This document shows positions 42,380-51,956 of a stretch of DNA of 64,000 bases, in pieces (within the stretch, counting starts at the first letter, position 1; each line of letters begins with the position of its first letter). Location of the stretch: the NCBI RefSeq assembly GCF_022761035.1, contig NZ_JAKWJP010000001.1, positions 1 through 64,000 of the forward strand. Direction: 5' to 3'. The notes beneath the pieces were generated by a model. The model made no database searches. It had not been told where the DNA came from and saw only the letters and a program-made list of their open reading frames with translations. The position numbers and the translations under genes are program-made. This DNA comes from Microbacterium sp. SS28 (GTDB lineage: Bacteria > Actinomycetota > Actinomycetes > Actinomycetales > Microbacteriaceae).

Positions 42380-43647
42380 AGGAACGTCTTCCCTTCGCCT
42401 CGATACGTCGGCGTCTCGCCGACGAGCCGGTCGCCCTCGACCAGCAGAAACCTGTCGACGCGCTCCGAGAGCTCACCGCTCTTGGAGTGCCGGAACCACA
42501 CCCGGTCGCCGATCTTGAGACTTCGCGCGGCCTCGCCGCGCAGCGGCGTCTGCACCTCGCCGGCGCCCTCGCGGGGCATCGTCGAGAGGCCCTGCGGCCA
42601 GACAGGCGCGGGCTGCCGCGACGCGAGCGGGGGGCCCGAGGCGATCCAGCCGCCGCCCAGCACCGTCGCGATGTCGGGCGCCGGCTTGCGGACGACCTCG
42701 AGCGCGAACGCCGCGGCCGGGGCGGGGTCGAAGATGCGGTAGCCGTCGAAGAGGTGACCTGCGAGCAGACCGCTCCCCGCCGTGAGCTCCGTCACCGAGC
42801 GGTCGGACGCCGTGTACTCGAGGGAGCCCGTGCCACCGCCGTTGACGAACTCGAGCGGTGCGACGCGGGTCACGGCGTCGACGATCGCGCCGCGACGGTC
42901 GAGCAGCTCGCTCGAGGACCGCCGCTGCATCCACCGGATGACCGCATCACCCGATCCCGTCGCGTCGCCCTGCCCCGCGATCTGGGCCTCGTACATCATG
43001 AGGCCCACGAGGCGGAAGCCCGGGCGGTCGACGATGAGGCGTGCGAGCGAGGCGACCTCACCGGGCTCGTGCACGGGCGAGCGGTTGACGCCGATGTGCC
43101 CGAGTCCGGGGGCGCGCCATGACGCATCTGCGTCGATCGCGACGCGGATGGTCGCGCGACGCGTCGGCGGCACCAGGGAGTCGATGAGGTCGAGCTGCGC
43201 GATCGCGTCGACCATGAGGGTGACGCGGGATGCCGCGACCTCGTCGGCCGCGAGCTGCGTGAGCGCGGCACGGTCGGCCGTCGGGTAGCCGACCACGACA
43301 TCGTCGTGGGTCTCGGCGAGCCAGAGGGCCTCGGGCAAGGTGAACGCCAGGATGCCCCGGTACCCGGGAACCGCGAGCGTCGCGTCGATGATCTCGCGCA
43401 CGCGGACTGACTTGCTCGCGACGCGGATCGGCACTCCGCCGGCGCGCACGAGCATGTCGAGCGCGTTGTAGCGCAGGGCGGCGAGGTTGACCGCCGCGAC
43501 GGGTCCTGAGACGCCCGAGACGGCGTCCGTCATGGCGCGCCAATAGGAGCCGGGGTCGGACCACGGGAGGGTCTCTGACGTTTCGGGGGCCGCCAGCAGA
43601 TCGAGGGTCATTCGGGTTGTCCTCTCGCGCACATCATCGGCACGCAT
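42376..43647 (-). CDS. alanine racemase/D-threonine aldolase-fold PLP enzyme
   Basis: A 423-residue fold-type III PLP enzyme. The barrel begins VAAVNLAALRYNALDMLVRA, and the PLP Lys is in IRVASKSVRVREII. VGYPTADRAALTQLA, DADASWRAPGLGHIGVNRSP and VGLMMYEAQIAGQGD follow, and a C-terminal domain has KIGDRVWFRHSKSGELSERV. This matches proteins annotated as amino acid deaminase/aldolase. It could act on D-threonine, D-serine or 3-hydroxy-aspartate. ATG 43647 is 6 nt after TAGGCT on its strand. It is coupled to the sugar-lactone oxidase downstream; the biochemical link between them is not evident. Confidence 0.82.
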   Translation of the reverse strand: MRADDVRERTTRMTLDLLAAPETSETLPWSDPGSYWRAMTDAVSGVSGPVAAVNLAALRYNALDMLVRAGGVPIRVASKSVRVREIIDATLAVPGYRGILAFTLPEALWLAETHDDVVVGYPTADRAALTQLAADEVAASRVTLMVDAIAQLDLIDSLVPPTRRATIRVAIDADASWRAPGLGHIGVNRSPVHEPGEVASLARLIVDRPGFRLVGLMMYEAQIAGQGDATGSGDAVIRWMQRRSSSELLDRRGAIVDAVTRVAPLEFVNGGGTGSLEYTASDRSVTELTAGSGLLAGHLFDGYRIFDPAPAAAFALEVVRKPAPDIATVLGGGWIASGPPLASRQPAPVWPQGLSTMPREGAGEVQTPLRGEAARSLKIGDRVWFRHSKSGELSERVDRFLLVEGDRLVGETPTYRGEGKTFL

Positions 43648-43809
43648 CCCTCCAGCCTAAAGCCCGCGCACCCCGCTCATGAACACGAGGCGATCCCATG
43701 CGCCGACTGGGGAAGACCACCAGCCGGCGGAACGGGGTGCCGCCCACCGTGAGACTCCGTCCGATGCCATCCAGGCCATCGGATCGCACCCACCCCGTGC
43801 GGCCCCACG

Positions 43810-43883
43810 TACCCCCGGTGGGACTCGAACCCACACTTCGGCGATTTTAAGTCGCCTGCCTCTGCCGATTGGGCTACGGGGGC
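43810..43883 (-). tRNA. tRNA-Leu (anticodon TAA)
   Basis: The minus strand folds as a cloverleaf. Acceptor GCCCCCG/CGGGGGT has a G-U first pair, the D arm contains GCC...GGC, and the anticodon stem GGCGA/TCGCC surrounds loop CTTAAAA with anticodon TAA (reads UUA). The variable region is GAAGT, and the T arm is GTGGG-TTCGAGT-CCCAC. The discriminator is A73 and CCA is not encoded. The five-base variable region is unusual because leucine tRNAs are normally class II with a long variable arm. Its 5' end overlaps the last codons of the degraded glycosyltransferase by 10 nt. Confidence 0.88.
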
Positions 43884-45251
43884 GAACCTGCGGACGGCGC
43901 AGACCCGCCGCCCACACTATCCGCCGCGCGCAGCGCCGGAGCATCGGCATCGTCCACCGCCTCGCGGGACGTCTTGGCCCACGACGTCCGTCCGCTGAGC
44001 TGCCGCACGACCGAGACCGCGAGGGCGCCGAACGTGAGCCACGAGTAGACCGTGTACGGCATCACCTGTACGAGGGCCACGAACGGCGAGTACCAGCGGC
44101 CTCCGCGCAGGACGAGCGTCGCGACGCCGGGGCCGAAGGACAGGCTCAGGAAGATGATGAGCACCCACCAGTAGGACGGGCGATAGGGCACGGCGTCGAT
44201 GACCGACTCCACGATCGACACGACGAGCGCGATCCCCGTGATGAGCTGCAGGGCCGGGGTCACGAGGTAGTAGATCGAGTCGAGGCGCGCGAGCAGCGCC
44301 AGCTTCGGCCGGAAGACGCCCCGCAGCAGCGACATAGCCTGCCAGTTGCCCTGCGCCCAGCGAACGCGCTGGCGATAGAGGCGACGGACCGAGTTGAGTC
44401 CCTGCTGGTTGATCGCGACGCGGTTCTCCTGCACGCCCGCCCATCCGGCCTGGATGAGCCGCACGCCGAGGTCCTGGTCCTCCGTGGCGGTCGCGCCACG
44501 GGCCGTCGCCGTCGTCGATCGTCGCGAGCGCCGAGAGGCGGTTGAACTGCCCATTGCCGCCCATGTTTGCGATGCCCCACCACGAGCGCCCCGCCTGGAA
44601 GACGAGGCCGAAGGAGGAGAACTCGACGTCCTGCGCCCACGTGAGCCATCCGCGCCGGTTGTAGATGCGCACGAGCACCTGCACTCCTCCGACCCGGGGG
44701 TCGCCGAAGTGCTGTGCGACGACGCGGGGCGCGAGCGCGTCGAGCCGTCCGTCGGCGTCCACGACGGCGATCACGACCCGGTCCTCTGTCCAGGTCGCGT
44801 AGCGGGGCTCGCTCGCGATGAACGCCCGTGCGTCGCGATACGCCGCGTTCAGCGCGGCGGCCTTGCCCTTCCGCGCGGCCGGGAGCCGGCGCGAGAGCAC
44901 ATGCAGTCGCGGATCGTCGATGCCCGCGAGGATCTCGCCCGTGCGATCGTCGGAGCCGTCGTCGATCACGAGGAAGACCGCGTTCGTCGCGCTCGTGGCC
45001 CGCAGCCGCGCGACGGAGTCCGCGATCGTCACCTCCTCGTTGAGGGCGGGGACCAGGAACACCCACAGGATCTCGGCCTCGGTGGGGCCCGCCTGGGAAG
45101 CCTGCCGCCGCACGCGCTGCCGGAACCGGTGGCCGAGGACGAGCAGCACGACGACCGACGTGATCGAGGTCAGGATGACGACGAGCACCGTCCAGAAGAG
45201 CCCCTGCACCCAGGCCGGGAGCCCCAGGAAGAGCTCGTCGATGACGGTCAC
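43874..45251 (-). pseudogene. family 2 glycosyltransferase, frameshifted
   Basis: A membrane glycosyltransferase split over two frames. Frame 1 (from 45251) has an N-terminal helix (FWTVLVVILTSITSVVVLLV), then the GT2 domain: FLVPALNEEVTIADSV, FLVIDDGSDDRTGEIL, VVDADGRLDALAPR and MGGNGQFNRLSALATIDDGD to PWRDR. The expected continuation TEDQDLGVRLIQAGWAGVQE, then QRVRWAQGNWQAM and three helices, is in another frame. The break is near 44486-44490. Restoring 2 nt (or removing 1) between CGC and ACGGAG would rebuild the usual RLTEDQDLG. No homopolymer is present to suggest a simple read error. It overlaps wecB by 4 nt. Confidence 0.82.
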
Positions 45252-46549
45252 CCCGCCCAGCCCTCCGGCCAGCCGCCCTCGAAGCCGATCTGCTCGTCGT
45301 CGCGACCGCCGGCGCGGAGCACCGCGCTCCGCGCGAACCTCGGACCGTAGGCCGTCGGCGCTTCGTAGCCGTACGCGATGTGCTCGAGCGCCTTGAGGAT
45401 GCGGTCGGCGGCATGGCCGTCGCCGTACGGATTCTCACGCGCCCGACGTCGCGCGAGCTCCTCGGGATCCGCGAGAAGGCGCCTCGCCGCCCGCAGGATC
45501 TCGACGACATCCGTGCCGACCAGTTCGACCGTGCCCGCCGCGACGCCTTCCTGACGCTCCGTCGACTCGCGTACGCACAGTACGGGCGTCTGCAGCGACG
45601 GAGCCTCCTCCTGGACGCCTCCCGAATCGGTGATCGCGAACGTCGCCCGCTTCAGCAGTCGCGCGAACTCGGCGTACTCCATGGGCGCCACGAGCGAGAT
45701 GTTCGCGTGTCCGAAGAGCCGACCGCGCAGCGTGTCGGCGACTTCGGGGTTCGGATGCAGCGCGACGACGAATCTCACATCGGGATGCTCCTCCGCCAGG
45801 ATCCCGACGGCGTCGGCGATCCGCGCGAGCGGGGCGCCCCAGTTCTCGCGCCGGTGCGCCGTGACGGCGACGACACGGGGCCCGTCCTCGTCCTCGAGAT
45901 CGGCGAGCTGCGGATCGGAGTACGGCTCGGCGTGGTCGGCGGCGATGCGCAGCGCGTCGATCGCGGTGTTCCCCGTGACGAACACCCGCGCGAAGTCGAT
46001 GCCCTCGCGCACGAGGTTCGCCTTGTTGCTGATCGTCGGCGCGATGTGCAGCGCCGCGATGCGCGAGATGAGCTGACGGTTGAGCTCTTCGGGGAAGGGC
46101 GAGAGCGTGTCGGACGTGCGCAGGCCCGCCTCGACGTGGATGACGGGGAGATGCCGATGGAACGCCGTGACCGCGGCGGCGGCAGCGCTCGTCGTGTCGC
46201 CGTGGACGAAGCACGCGGCCGGATAGTCGTCGGGGAACGGCGCCACGTTCGCCTTGCGCGGCGGGTCGACCCGCTCGAGCAGGTACTGGTTCAGGTCGAG
46301 CATGACCTTGGCGAACAGCTCGTTGAGACCGCGTGGCCCCTTCGGCATGTCGAACGTCACATCGGGCACGATGCCGTCGATCGCCAGCACCTGCGCGACG
46401 AGTTCGGCATGCTGCCCCGTCGAGACGACGATGGGGTGGAACCAATCGCTGTCGCGCATCGCCGCGATGAGCGGGAGCATCTTGATCGCCTCGGGGCGCG
46501 TGCCCACGACGAACAGGGCATTGAGGTGGGAACTGTCCTCGGTGGCCAC
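45248..46549 (-). CDS. wecB: UDP-N-acetylglucosamine 2-epimerase (non-hydrolysing)
   Basis: A 433-residue GT-B-fold epimerase. FVVGTRPEAIKMLPLIAAMR, STGQHAELVAQVL, CFVHGDTTSAAAAA with HVEAGLRTSDTLSPFPEE, and SLVAPMEYAEFARLL with ITDSGGVQEEAPSLQTPVLC are the conserved blocks. It makes UDP-ManNAc for cell-wall glycan or teichuronic-type polymers. The ~50-residue C-terminal extension after the last helix is not typical. GTG 46549 lies 6 nt after TAGTCT on its strand. It is co-transcribed with the damaged glycosyltransferase, so the polymer this pair served may be lost or altered in this strain. Confidence 0.92.
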   Translation of the reverse strand: MATEDSSHLNALFVVGTRPEAIKMLPLIAAMRDSDWFHPIVVSTGQHAELVAQVLAIDGIVPDVTFDMPKGPRGLNELFAKVMLDLNQYLLERVDPPRKANVAPFPDDYPAACFVHGDTTSAAAAAVTAFHRHLPVIHVEAGLRTSDTLSPFPEELNRQLISRIAALHIAPTISNKANLVREGIDFARVFVTGNTAIDALRIAADHAEPYSDPQLADLEDEDGPRVVAVTAHRRENWGAPLARIADAVGILAEEHPDVRFVVALHPNPEVADTLRGRLFGHANISLVAPMEYAEFARLLKRATFAITDSGGVQEEAPSLQTPVLCVRESTERQEGVAAGTVELVGTDVVEILRAARRLLADPEELARRRARENPYGDGHAADRILKALEHIAYGYEAPTAYGPRFARSAVLRAGGRDDEQIGFEGGWPEGWAG

Positions 46550-46590
46550 AGGCGGAGACTACCGCCCCCGGCGATGCCCCGTCACGAGGA

Positions 46591-46622
46591 AAGTGGCGGG
46601 ATGCGATCGCATCCCGCCACTT
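46591..46622. terminator. perfect 32-bp palindrome downstream of ndh
   Basis: AAGTGGCGGGATGCGA (46591-46606) is followed at once by its exact complement (46607-46622) with no spacer, 9 nt after the minus-strand ndh stop codon. In RNA the central bases would form the loop, giving a ~14-bp stem followed by CTTTCCTC. The core is again GGGATGC/GCATCCC. Confidence 0.8.
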
Positions 46623-46631
46623 CGACGACAC

Positions 46632-48044
46632 TCAGCGTGCGGCCGGAACCTTCTCGTCGGCGACCTTCGCCTCGACGGCCGCGGGGGCCGCGGGCTGCGG
46701 CGGACGCGGACGGGCCGCGAACTCCTCGAAGACGTAGCGCGGGCTCTGCACCGTCTGCAGGTTGACCATGTCGCGGCGGAGCCAGAAGTTGTTCCACCAG
46801 CCCCACGCGACGCGGAACTTGCGCTCCCACGACGGCATGGCCAGGCCGTGGTAGCCGCGGTGGGCGATCCATGCGATCCAGCCCTTGAGAGCGATGTTGC
46901 CGGACTGGAAGACGCCGACCCACAGGCCGAGGCCCGCGACCGCGCCGAGGTTCTTGTGGTAGTACTCGCGCGGCAGTTCGCCGCGCAGGACTGCGACGAG
47001 GTTCTTCGCGAGGAGCTTCGCCTGGCGCACGGCGTGCTGGGCGTTCGGCACGCAGTAGCCGCCGACGCCGCCGCCGGACAGGTCGGGCACGGCCGAGACG
47101 TCGCCGGCCGCCCATGCGCCCTCGACGACCTCGTCTTCGCTGCCGACGCGCAGGTCGGCGCGCGTGCGGATGCGACCGCGCTCTTCGACGGGAAGGTCGC
47201 CGCCGCGCACGACCGTCGGGTTCGCCATGACGCCCGCAGTCCACACGATCAGGTCGGTCGGGATGCTCTCGCCCGTCGACAGCTCGACGACGCTGTCGAC
47301 CGCGCTCGTGAGCTGCGTGTCGAGGTGCACGTAGGCGCCGCGCTTGGCGAGGTTCGCGAGCACCCACTCGCTCGTCTTGAGCGACACCTCGGGCATGATG
47401 CGCCCCATCGCCTCGATGAGGTGGAAGTGCGTGTCGTCGAACGTGATCTGCGGGTAGCTCTTGACGAGCGACGAGGCGAGCGAGCGCAGCTCGGCGAACA
47501 CCTCGATGCCCGCGAAGCCGCCGCCCACGACGACGACCGTCAGCAGGCGGTCGCGGTCGGGACCGGGAGGGAGGGTCGACGCGCGGTCGAAGTTCGACAT
47601 GAGACGGTCACGGATCGCGACGGCCTCTTCGACCGTCTTGAGGCCGATCGCGTTGTCGGCGATGCCCGGGATCGGGAAGGTGCGTGAGACGGCGCCGGCC
47701 GTCACGACGATCTGGTCGTACTCGAACTCGTACGGCTCGCCCAGTTCGGGCGTGATCGTGGCGACCTTGTTCGCGTGGTTGATGCCCGTGACCTTCGCCG
47801 CGACGACCGTCGTCTTCTTGAGGTGACGACGCAGTGCGACGACGGAGTGACGGGCCTCGATCGAGCCGGCCGCGACCTCGGGGAGGAACGGCTGGTAGGT
47901 CATGTAGGGCAGCGGGTCGACGATCGTGACCTCGGCCTCGCCCTTGCGGAGGTGCTTCTCGAGCTTCCACGCGGTGTAGAAGCCGGCGTAACCGCCGCCG
48001 ACGATGAGGATCTTGGGCACGGTGCTATTCGCGGTGCTGGACAC
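46632..48044 (-). CDS. ndh: type II NADH dehydrogenase (NDH-2)
   Basis: A 470-residue NDH-2. The FAD site is ILIVGGGYAGFYTAWKLEK, the NADH site VVVVGGGFAGIEVFAELRSL, and the quinone-proximal motif AAGDVSAVPDLSGGGVGGYC with PNAQHAVRQAKLLAKN. A C-terminal amphipathic region with WIAWIAHRGYHGLAMPSWER anchors it to the membrane, and an Ala/Pro-rich tail follows. It passes electrons from NADH to menaquinone without pumping protons and is the main NADH entry point in many actinobacteria. GTG 48044 has AGGAGT-type sequence upstream. Confidence 0.93.
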   Translation of the reverse strand: MSSTANSTVPKILIVGGGYAGFYTAWKLEKHLRKGEAEVTIVDPLPYMTYQPFLPEVAAGSIEARHSVVALRRHLKKTTVVAAKVTGINHANKVATITPELGEPYEFEYDQIVVTAGAVSRTFPIPGIADNAIGLKTVEEAVAIRDRLMSNFDRASTLPPGPDRDRLLTVVVVGGGFAGIEVFAELRSLASSLVKSYPQITFDDTHFHLIEAMGRIMPEVSLKTSEWVLANLAKRGAYVHLDTQLTSAVDSVVELSTGESIPTDLIVWTAGVMANPTVVRGGDLPVEERGRIRTRADLRVGSEDEVVEGAWAAGDVSAVPDLSGGGVGGYCVPNAQHAVRQAKLLAKNLVAVLRGELPREYYHKNLGAVAGLGLWVGVFQSGNIALKGWIAWIAHRGYHGLAMPSWERKFRVAWGWWNNFWLRRDMVNLQTVQSPRYVFEEFAARPRPPQPAAPAAVEAKVADEKVPAAR

Positions 48045-48065
48045 GGTGTGAGGGACTCCTCGAGA

Positions 48066-49409
48066 TCAACGGCTCGGCGGGCCTGGAGAGCGCGCCATAC
48101 GAATGCGTCGGACAGCTGCAGTGACGCCGAGCGCCACCAGTATAGCGGCGACCGTCGCCGCCCCGAGCGGCAGGGTGCCGTAGAGGAGCGTGTCCGTCGA
48201 GGGCAGCAGAGGCGACGCGGGACGCGTCGCGGCATCCGCGGGCGGAAGGGCTTCGACCGCCACGGGTGACACCGTCGGCTCCGGCGCGGGACCGGCATCC
48301 GCCCGGCGATACAGACGCACCCAGTCCTCGAGGCTGCCCATCGGGTTCTCGGAGACGGCGGGAACGGATGCCGCGACGGCGGCCGCGGCATCCACGAGTC
48401 CGTAGCCGTAGAGAGGGTCCGGAACGGCCTTCGCCGCTGCGGCGGGACGGGCGGTGCGGATGATGCGGTTGATGACGTTGGCGGCGTCCAGGTCGGGATG
48501 CGCCGCCCGCACGAGCGCCGCGATGCCCGCGACGATCGGGGCAGCGCCGCTCGTGCCGTTCCACAGCACGAGGCTTCCGTCGGCCGAGACGCCGACGAGG
48601 TCTTCACTCGGCGCCGAGACGCCGATCGTGATGCCCTGCGTCGAAGCCTCGACGCTCGCCCGGCCCCGCGGGTCGACGCCCGCGACGGTCAGCACGCCCG
48701 GGATCGTCGCGGGAGCGCCGACGCGCGTCGTGCCGCTGCCGCGGTTGCCCGCCGCCACCACGACCACGACATCGTGGTCGAAGGCGTAGAGGAACGCGTC
48801 GTCCCAGCTCTCGTCCCAGTCGGGCGTGTTGGTCGTGAGCGACAGGTTGATGACGTCGGCGCCGTTGTCGACGGCCCACCGGATCGCCTCGGCGATCTGA
48901 TCCGAGAACGGCACCGCGGCGCCCGACCCGAAGCCCACCGAGATCGCGAGCAGCTCCGCCTCGGGCGCGACGCCGATCATCCCCGCGCCCCCACCCTTCC
49001 CACGGCCGGCCGCGAGCGACGCGACCCAGCTGCCGTGGTTGGCGTCGACGGCGCCGACCGGCGAGCGGCCGTCGGGCGAACCCTGGCCGGAGACATCCGT
49101 CCCGCCGACGACCGCTCCGGCGAACTCGGCGGGACTGCGGCCGATCCCCGTGTCGATGATCGCGATGCGGACGCCCGCGCCGCGCGTCGTCTGCCACGCG
49201 GTGCGGATGCCGTAGTCGTCGAGCCAGTACTCCGCGGCACGGACGGGGTCCTCGGCGGATTCGAGGGGGACGGATGCCGCGGCTCCCGTCGAGGCGACGG
49301 CGGTCGCGCGCTCCCCCGCGTCGGCGACAGCCGCGGGCGCGACTCCGAGGGCGCCCACGAGGAGGCCCGCGACGATCGCGCCGAGCGGCGCGCCGATGAC
49401 GCGCTTCAC
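48066..49409 (-). CDS. membrane-anchored S8 protease, mycosin-like
   Basis: A 447-residue exported subtilase. The signal peptide (APLGAIVAGLLVGALGVAPA, residues ~7-30) is followed by the catalytic triad: Asp about 86 in AIIDTGIGRSP, His about 125 in DANHGSWVASLAAG, and Ser in WNGTSGAAPIVAG, with NLSLTTN carrying the oxyanion Asn. A C-terminal membrane helix (PLGAATVAAILVALGVTAAV) with a basic end fixes it to the membrane, the layout of MycP mycosins. No ESX/type VII genes are in the window, and no inhibitor propeptide is seen. GTG 49409 overlaps the DUF501 stop by 4 nt, so it is read through from the ftsB-DUF501 group. Confidence 0.88.
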   Translation of the reverse strand: MKRVIGAPLGAIVAGLLVGALGVAPAAVADAGERATAVASTGAAASVPLESAEDPVRAAEYWLDDYGIRTAWQTTRGAGVRIAIIDTGIGRSPAEFAGAVVGGTDVSGQGSPDGRSPVGAVDANHGSWVASLAAGRGKGGGAGMIGVAPEAELLAISVGFGSGAAVPFSDQIAEAIRWAVDNGADVINLSLTTNTPDWDESWDDAFLYAFDHDVVVVVAAGNRGSGTTRVGAPATIPGVLTVAGVDPRGRASVEASTQGITIGVSAPSEDLVGVSADGSLVLWNGTSGAAPIVAGIAALVRAAHPDLDAANVINRIIRTARPAAAAKAVPDPLYGYGLVDAAAAVAASVPAVSENPMGSLEDWVRLYRRADAGPAPEPTVSPVAVEALPPADAATRPASPLLPSTDTLLYGTLPLGAATVAAILVALGVTAAVRRIRMARSPGPPSR

Positions 49410-49921
49410 CCCGCGGACCCCGGCTCGGCGCACACGCAGCGCTCCGGCGACCAGTTCGACAGCGCGAGTGCGCGGTCTCCGATGGGGTTCACGCCGGGGC
49501 CGGCCGCCAGGGCGTGGGCCGCGAGGGCGTGCAGGCACTTGACGCGCGTCGGCATGCCACCGGCCGAGATGCCCTCGATCTCGGCGATCTCGCCGAACTG
49601 CGCGCGATCGCGCAGGTAGGACTCGTGCGCCGCGAGATACGCGGCCGCGACGTCCTCGTCCGCAAGCTCGTCCGCGAGGCCCGGCATGACGTGCTCGGCC
49701 TCGAGAGTCGACATCGCGGCCGTCGCGGCCGGGTGCGTCAGGTAGTAGAAGGTCGGGAACGGCGTGCCGTCGGGAAGGCGGGGGGATGTCGCGGCGACGG
49801 TGGGGTTGCCGCACACGCAGCGCGCGGCGACGCCGACGACGCCGCGCGCGGGGCGCCCGAGCTGGTCGCGCATGACCGCGAGATCGACGTCGCTGACGGG
49901 CGGGAAGGGCGGCGTGGTCAC
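49406..49921 (-). CDS. DUF501 domain-containing protein
   Basis: A 171-residue DUF501 protein. RCVCGNPTVAATSPRLPDGT is followed by PFPTFYYLTHPAATAAMSTL, YLRDRAQFGEIAEIEGISAG and GMPTRVKCLHALAAHALAAG, with GVNPIGDRAL near the end. Three conserved Cys and one His suggest a metal or redox site. The family sits between ftsB/divIC and ppx in most actinobacteria, but its role is unknown; here a mycosin-like gene replaces the usual next neighbour. GTG 49921 has TAGCCT on its strand with a 6-nt gap, so it may be transcribed from its own leaderless promoter as well as from ftsB. Confidence 0.9.
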   Translation of the reverse strand: MTTPPFPPVSDVDLAVMRDQLGRPARGVVGVAARCVCGNPTVAATSPRLPDGTPFPTFYYLTHPAATAAMSTLEAEHVMPGLADELADEDVAAAYLAAHESYLRDRAQFGEIAEIEGISAGGMPTRVKCLHALAAHALAAGPGVNPIGDRALALSNWSPERCVCAEPGSAG

Positions 49922-49959
49922 CCCGAAAGGCTACCGTCGGACGCTGGGACGCCGCTGGA

Positions 49960-50502
49960 TCAGCCGCCGGCCGGCGACTCGGCGGGCGACTCGGACGGCT
50001 GGTCCGGAACGCCGATGGACGGGGCGCGGACGGTCTGGGAGAGACCCGCCTCGGTGACGGAGCGGACGAGCTGCGACATCCAGTCGGTCTTCGTCTGTTC
50101 CAGCTCGTCGCTCACCGGTCCCTCTTCCTGGGGCACCTGCGCGGGCGGGAGGTCGTCATCGACGAGATAGACGACCTCGCCGGGCTTCATGTAGTACAGC
50201 CGCTCGCGCGCCTGCGTCGTGATGTAGGCGGGATCCTGCCATCGCTCGCGCTGGGCCTCGAGATCGTCGACCTCGTCCTGCGTCACCTCGACCGCCGCGA
50301 CGAGGGCGGCGATCTGCTGGCGCTGGTCGACGTAGGTGCCGATCGTCGGCACGAGGACGAACGCTGCGAGCACCACGAGGCCGAGCATGATGACCATGAA
50401 CCCGGACAGCCGGACTCCGCCGAGCCAGCCGCGGACGTCGACCGCCCGGCGCTCGCGCGGCACGCGGCGGGTACGAGAAGGGGGAGCCGTTCTCTGTGTC
50501 AC
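49960..50502 (-). CDS. ftsB: FtsB/DivIC-type septum formation initiator
   Basis: A 180-residue bitopic division protein. A basic N-terminus (SRTRRVPRERRAVDVRGWL) leads into one membrane helix (FMVIMLGLVVLAAFVLVPTI, ~35-55). An outside coiled coil (QRQQIAALVAAVEVTQDEVD), the family motif ARERLYYMKPGEVVYLVDDD and a Pro/Ser-rich tail follow. It forms the FtsQLB complex that activates septal wall synthesis. The start GTG at 50502 and its ribosome site lie in a long hairpin that also closes the space after eno. Confidence 0.9.
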   Translation of the reverse strand: MTQRTAPPSRTRRVPRERRAVDVRGWLGGVRLSGFMVIMLGLVVLAAFVLVPTIGTYVDQRQQIAALVAAVEVTQDEVDDLEAQRERWQDPAYITTQARERLYYMKPGEVVYLVDDDLPPAQVPQEEGPVSDELEQTKTDWMSQLVRSVTEAGLSQTVRAPSIGVPDQPSESPAESPAGG

Positions 50503-50517
50503 GGCTCCCCCTCTCGT
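50473..50517 (-). promoter_or_regulatory. hairpin enclosing the ftsB ribosome site and start codon
   Basis: ACGGCTCCCCCTCTCGT (50501-50517) pairs with 50473-50490 apart from one bulged A; the loop is 50491-50500. On the minus-strand RNA the Shine-Dalgarno AGAGGGGGAG is inside the stem and the first G of the start codon borders the loop. The stem can hide the ribosome site, or act as an eno terminator, or both. No U-tract follows. Confidence 0.6.
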
Positions 50518-50565
50518 CAGCGGACCGCTCAGGCGGCGGTCGTCAGCTGGATGCGCGTCGGCGCG

Positions 50566-51855
<1,290 letters not shown>

Positions 51856-51956
51856 CTAGAGTGTGTGGAGGTTTGGATCGCGGAGCGTCGTCGGTCCGCC
51901 ATCCACCTTAGTGACACGGATGCCGCGCCCGCAGTCGACCGACCAGAGTTAACGCG

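Noticed and set aside
43810..43883. tRNA-Leu as an attachment site for an integrated element
   Set aside because: No integrase, no direct repeat of the tRNA 3' end and no phage-like genes occur on either side.
48066..49921. A type VII (ESX) secretion locus around the mycosin-like protease
   Set aside because: None of the EccB, EccC, EccD, EccE or WXG100 proteins is encoded in the window; only the protease layout is shared.
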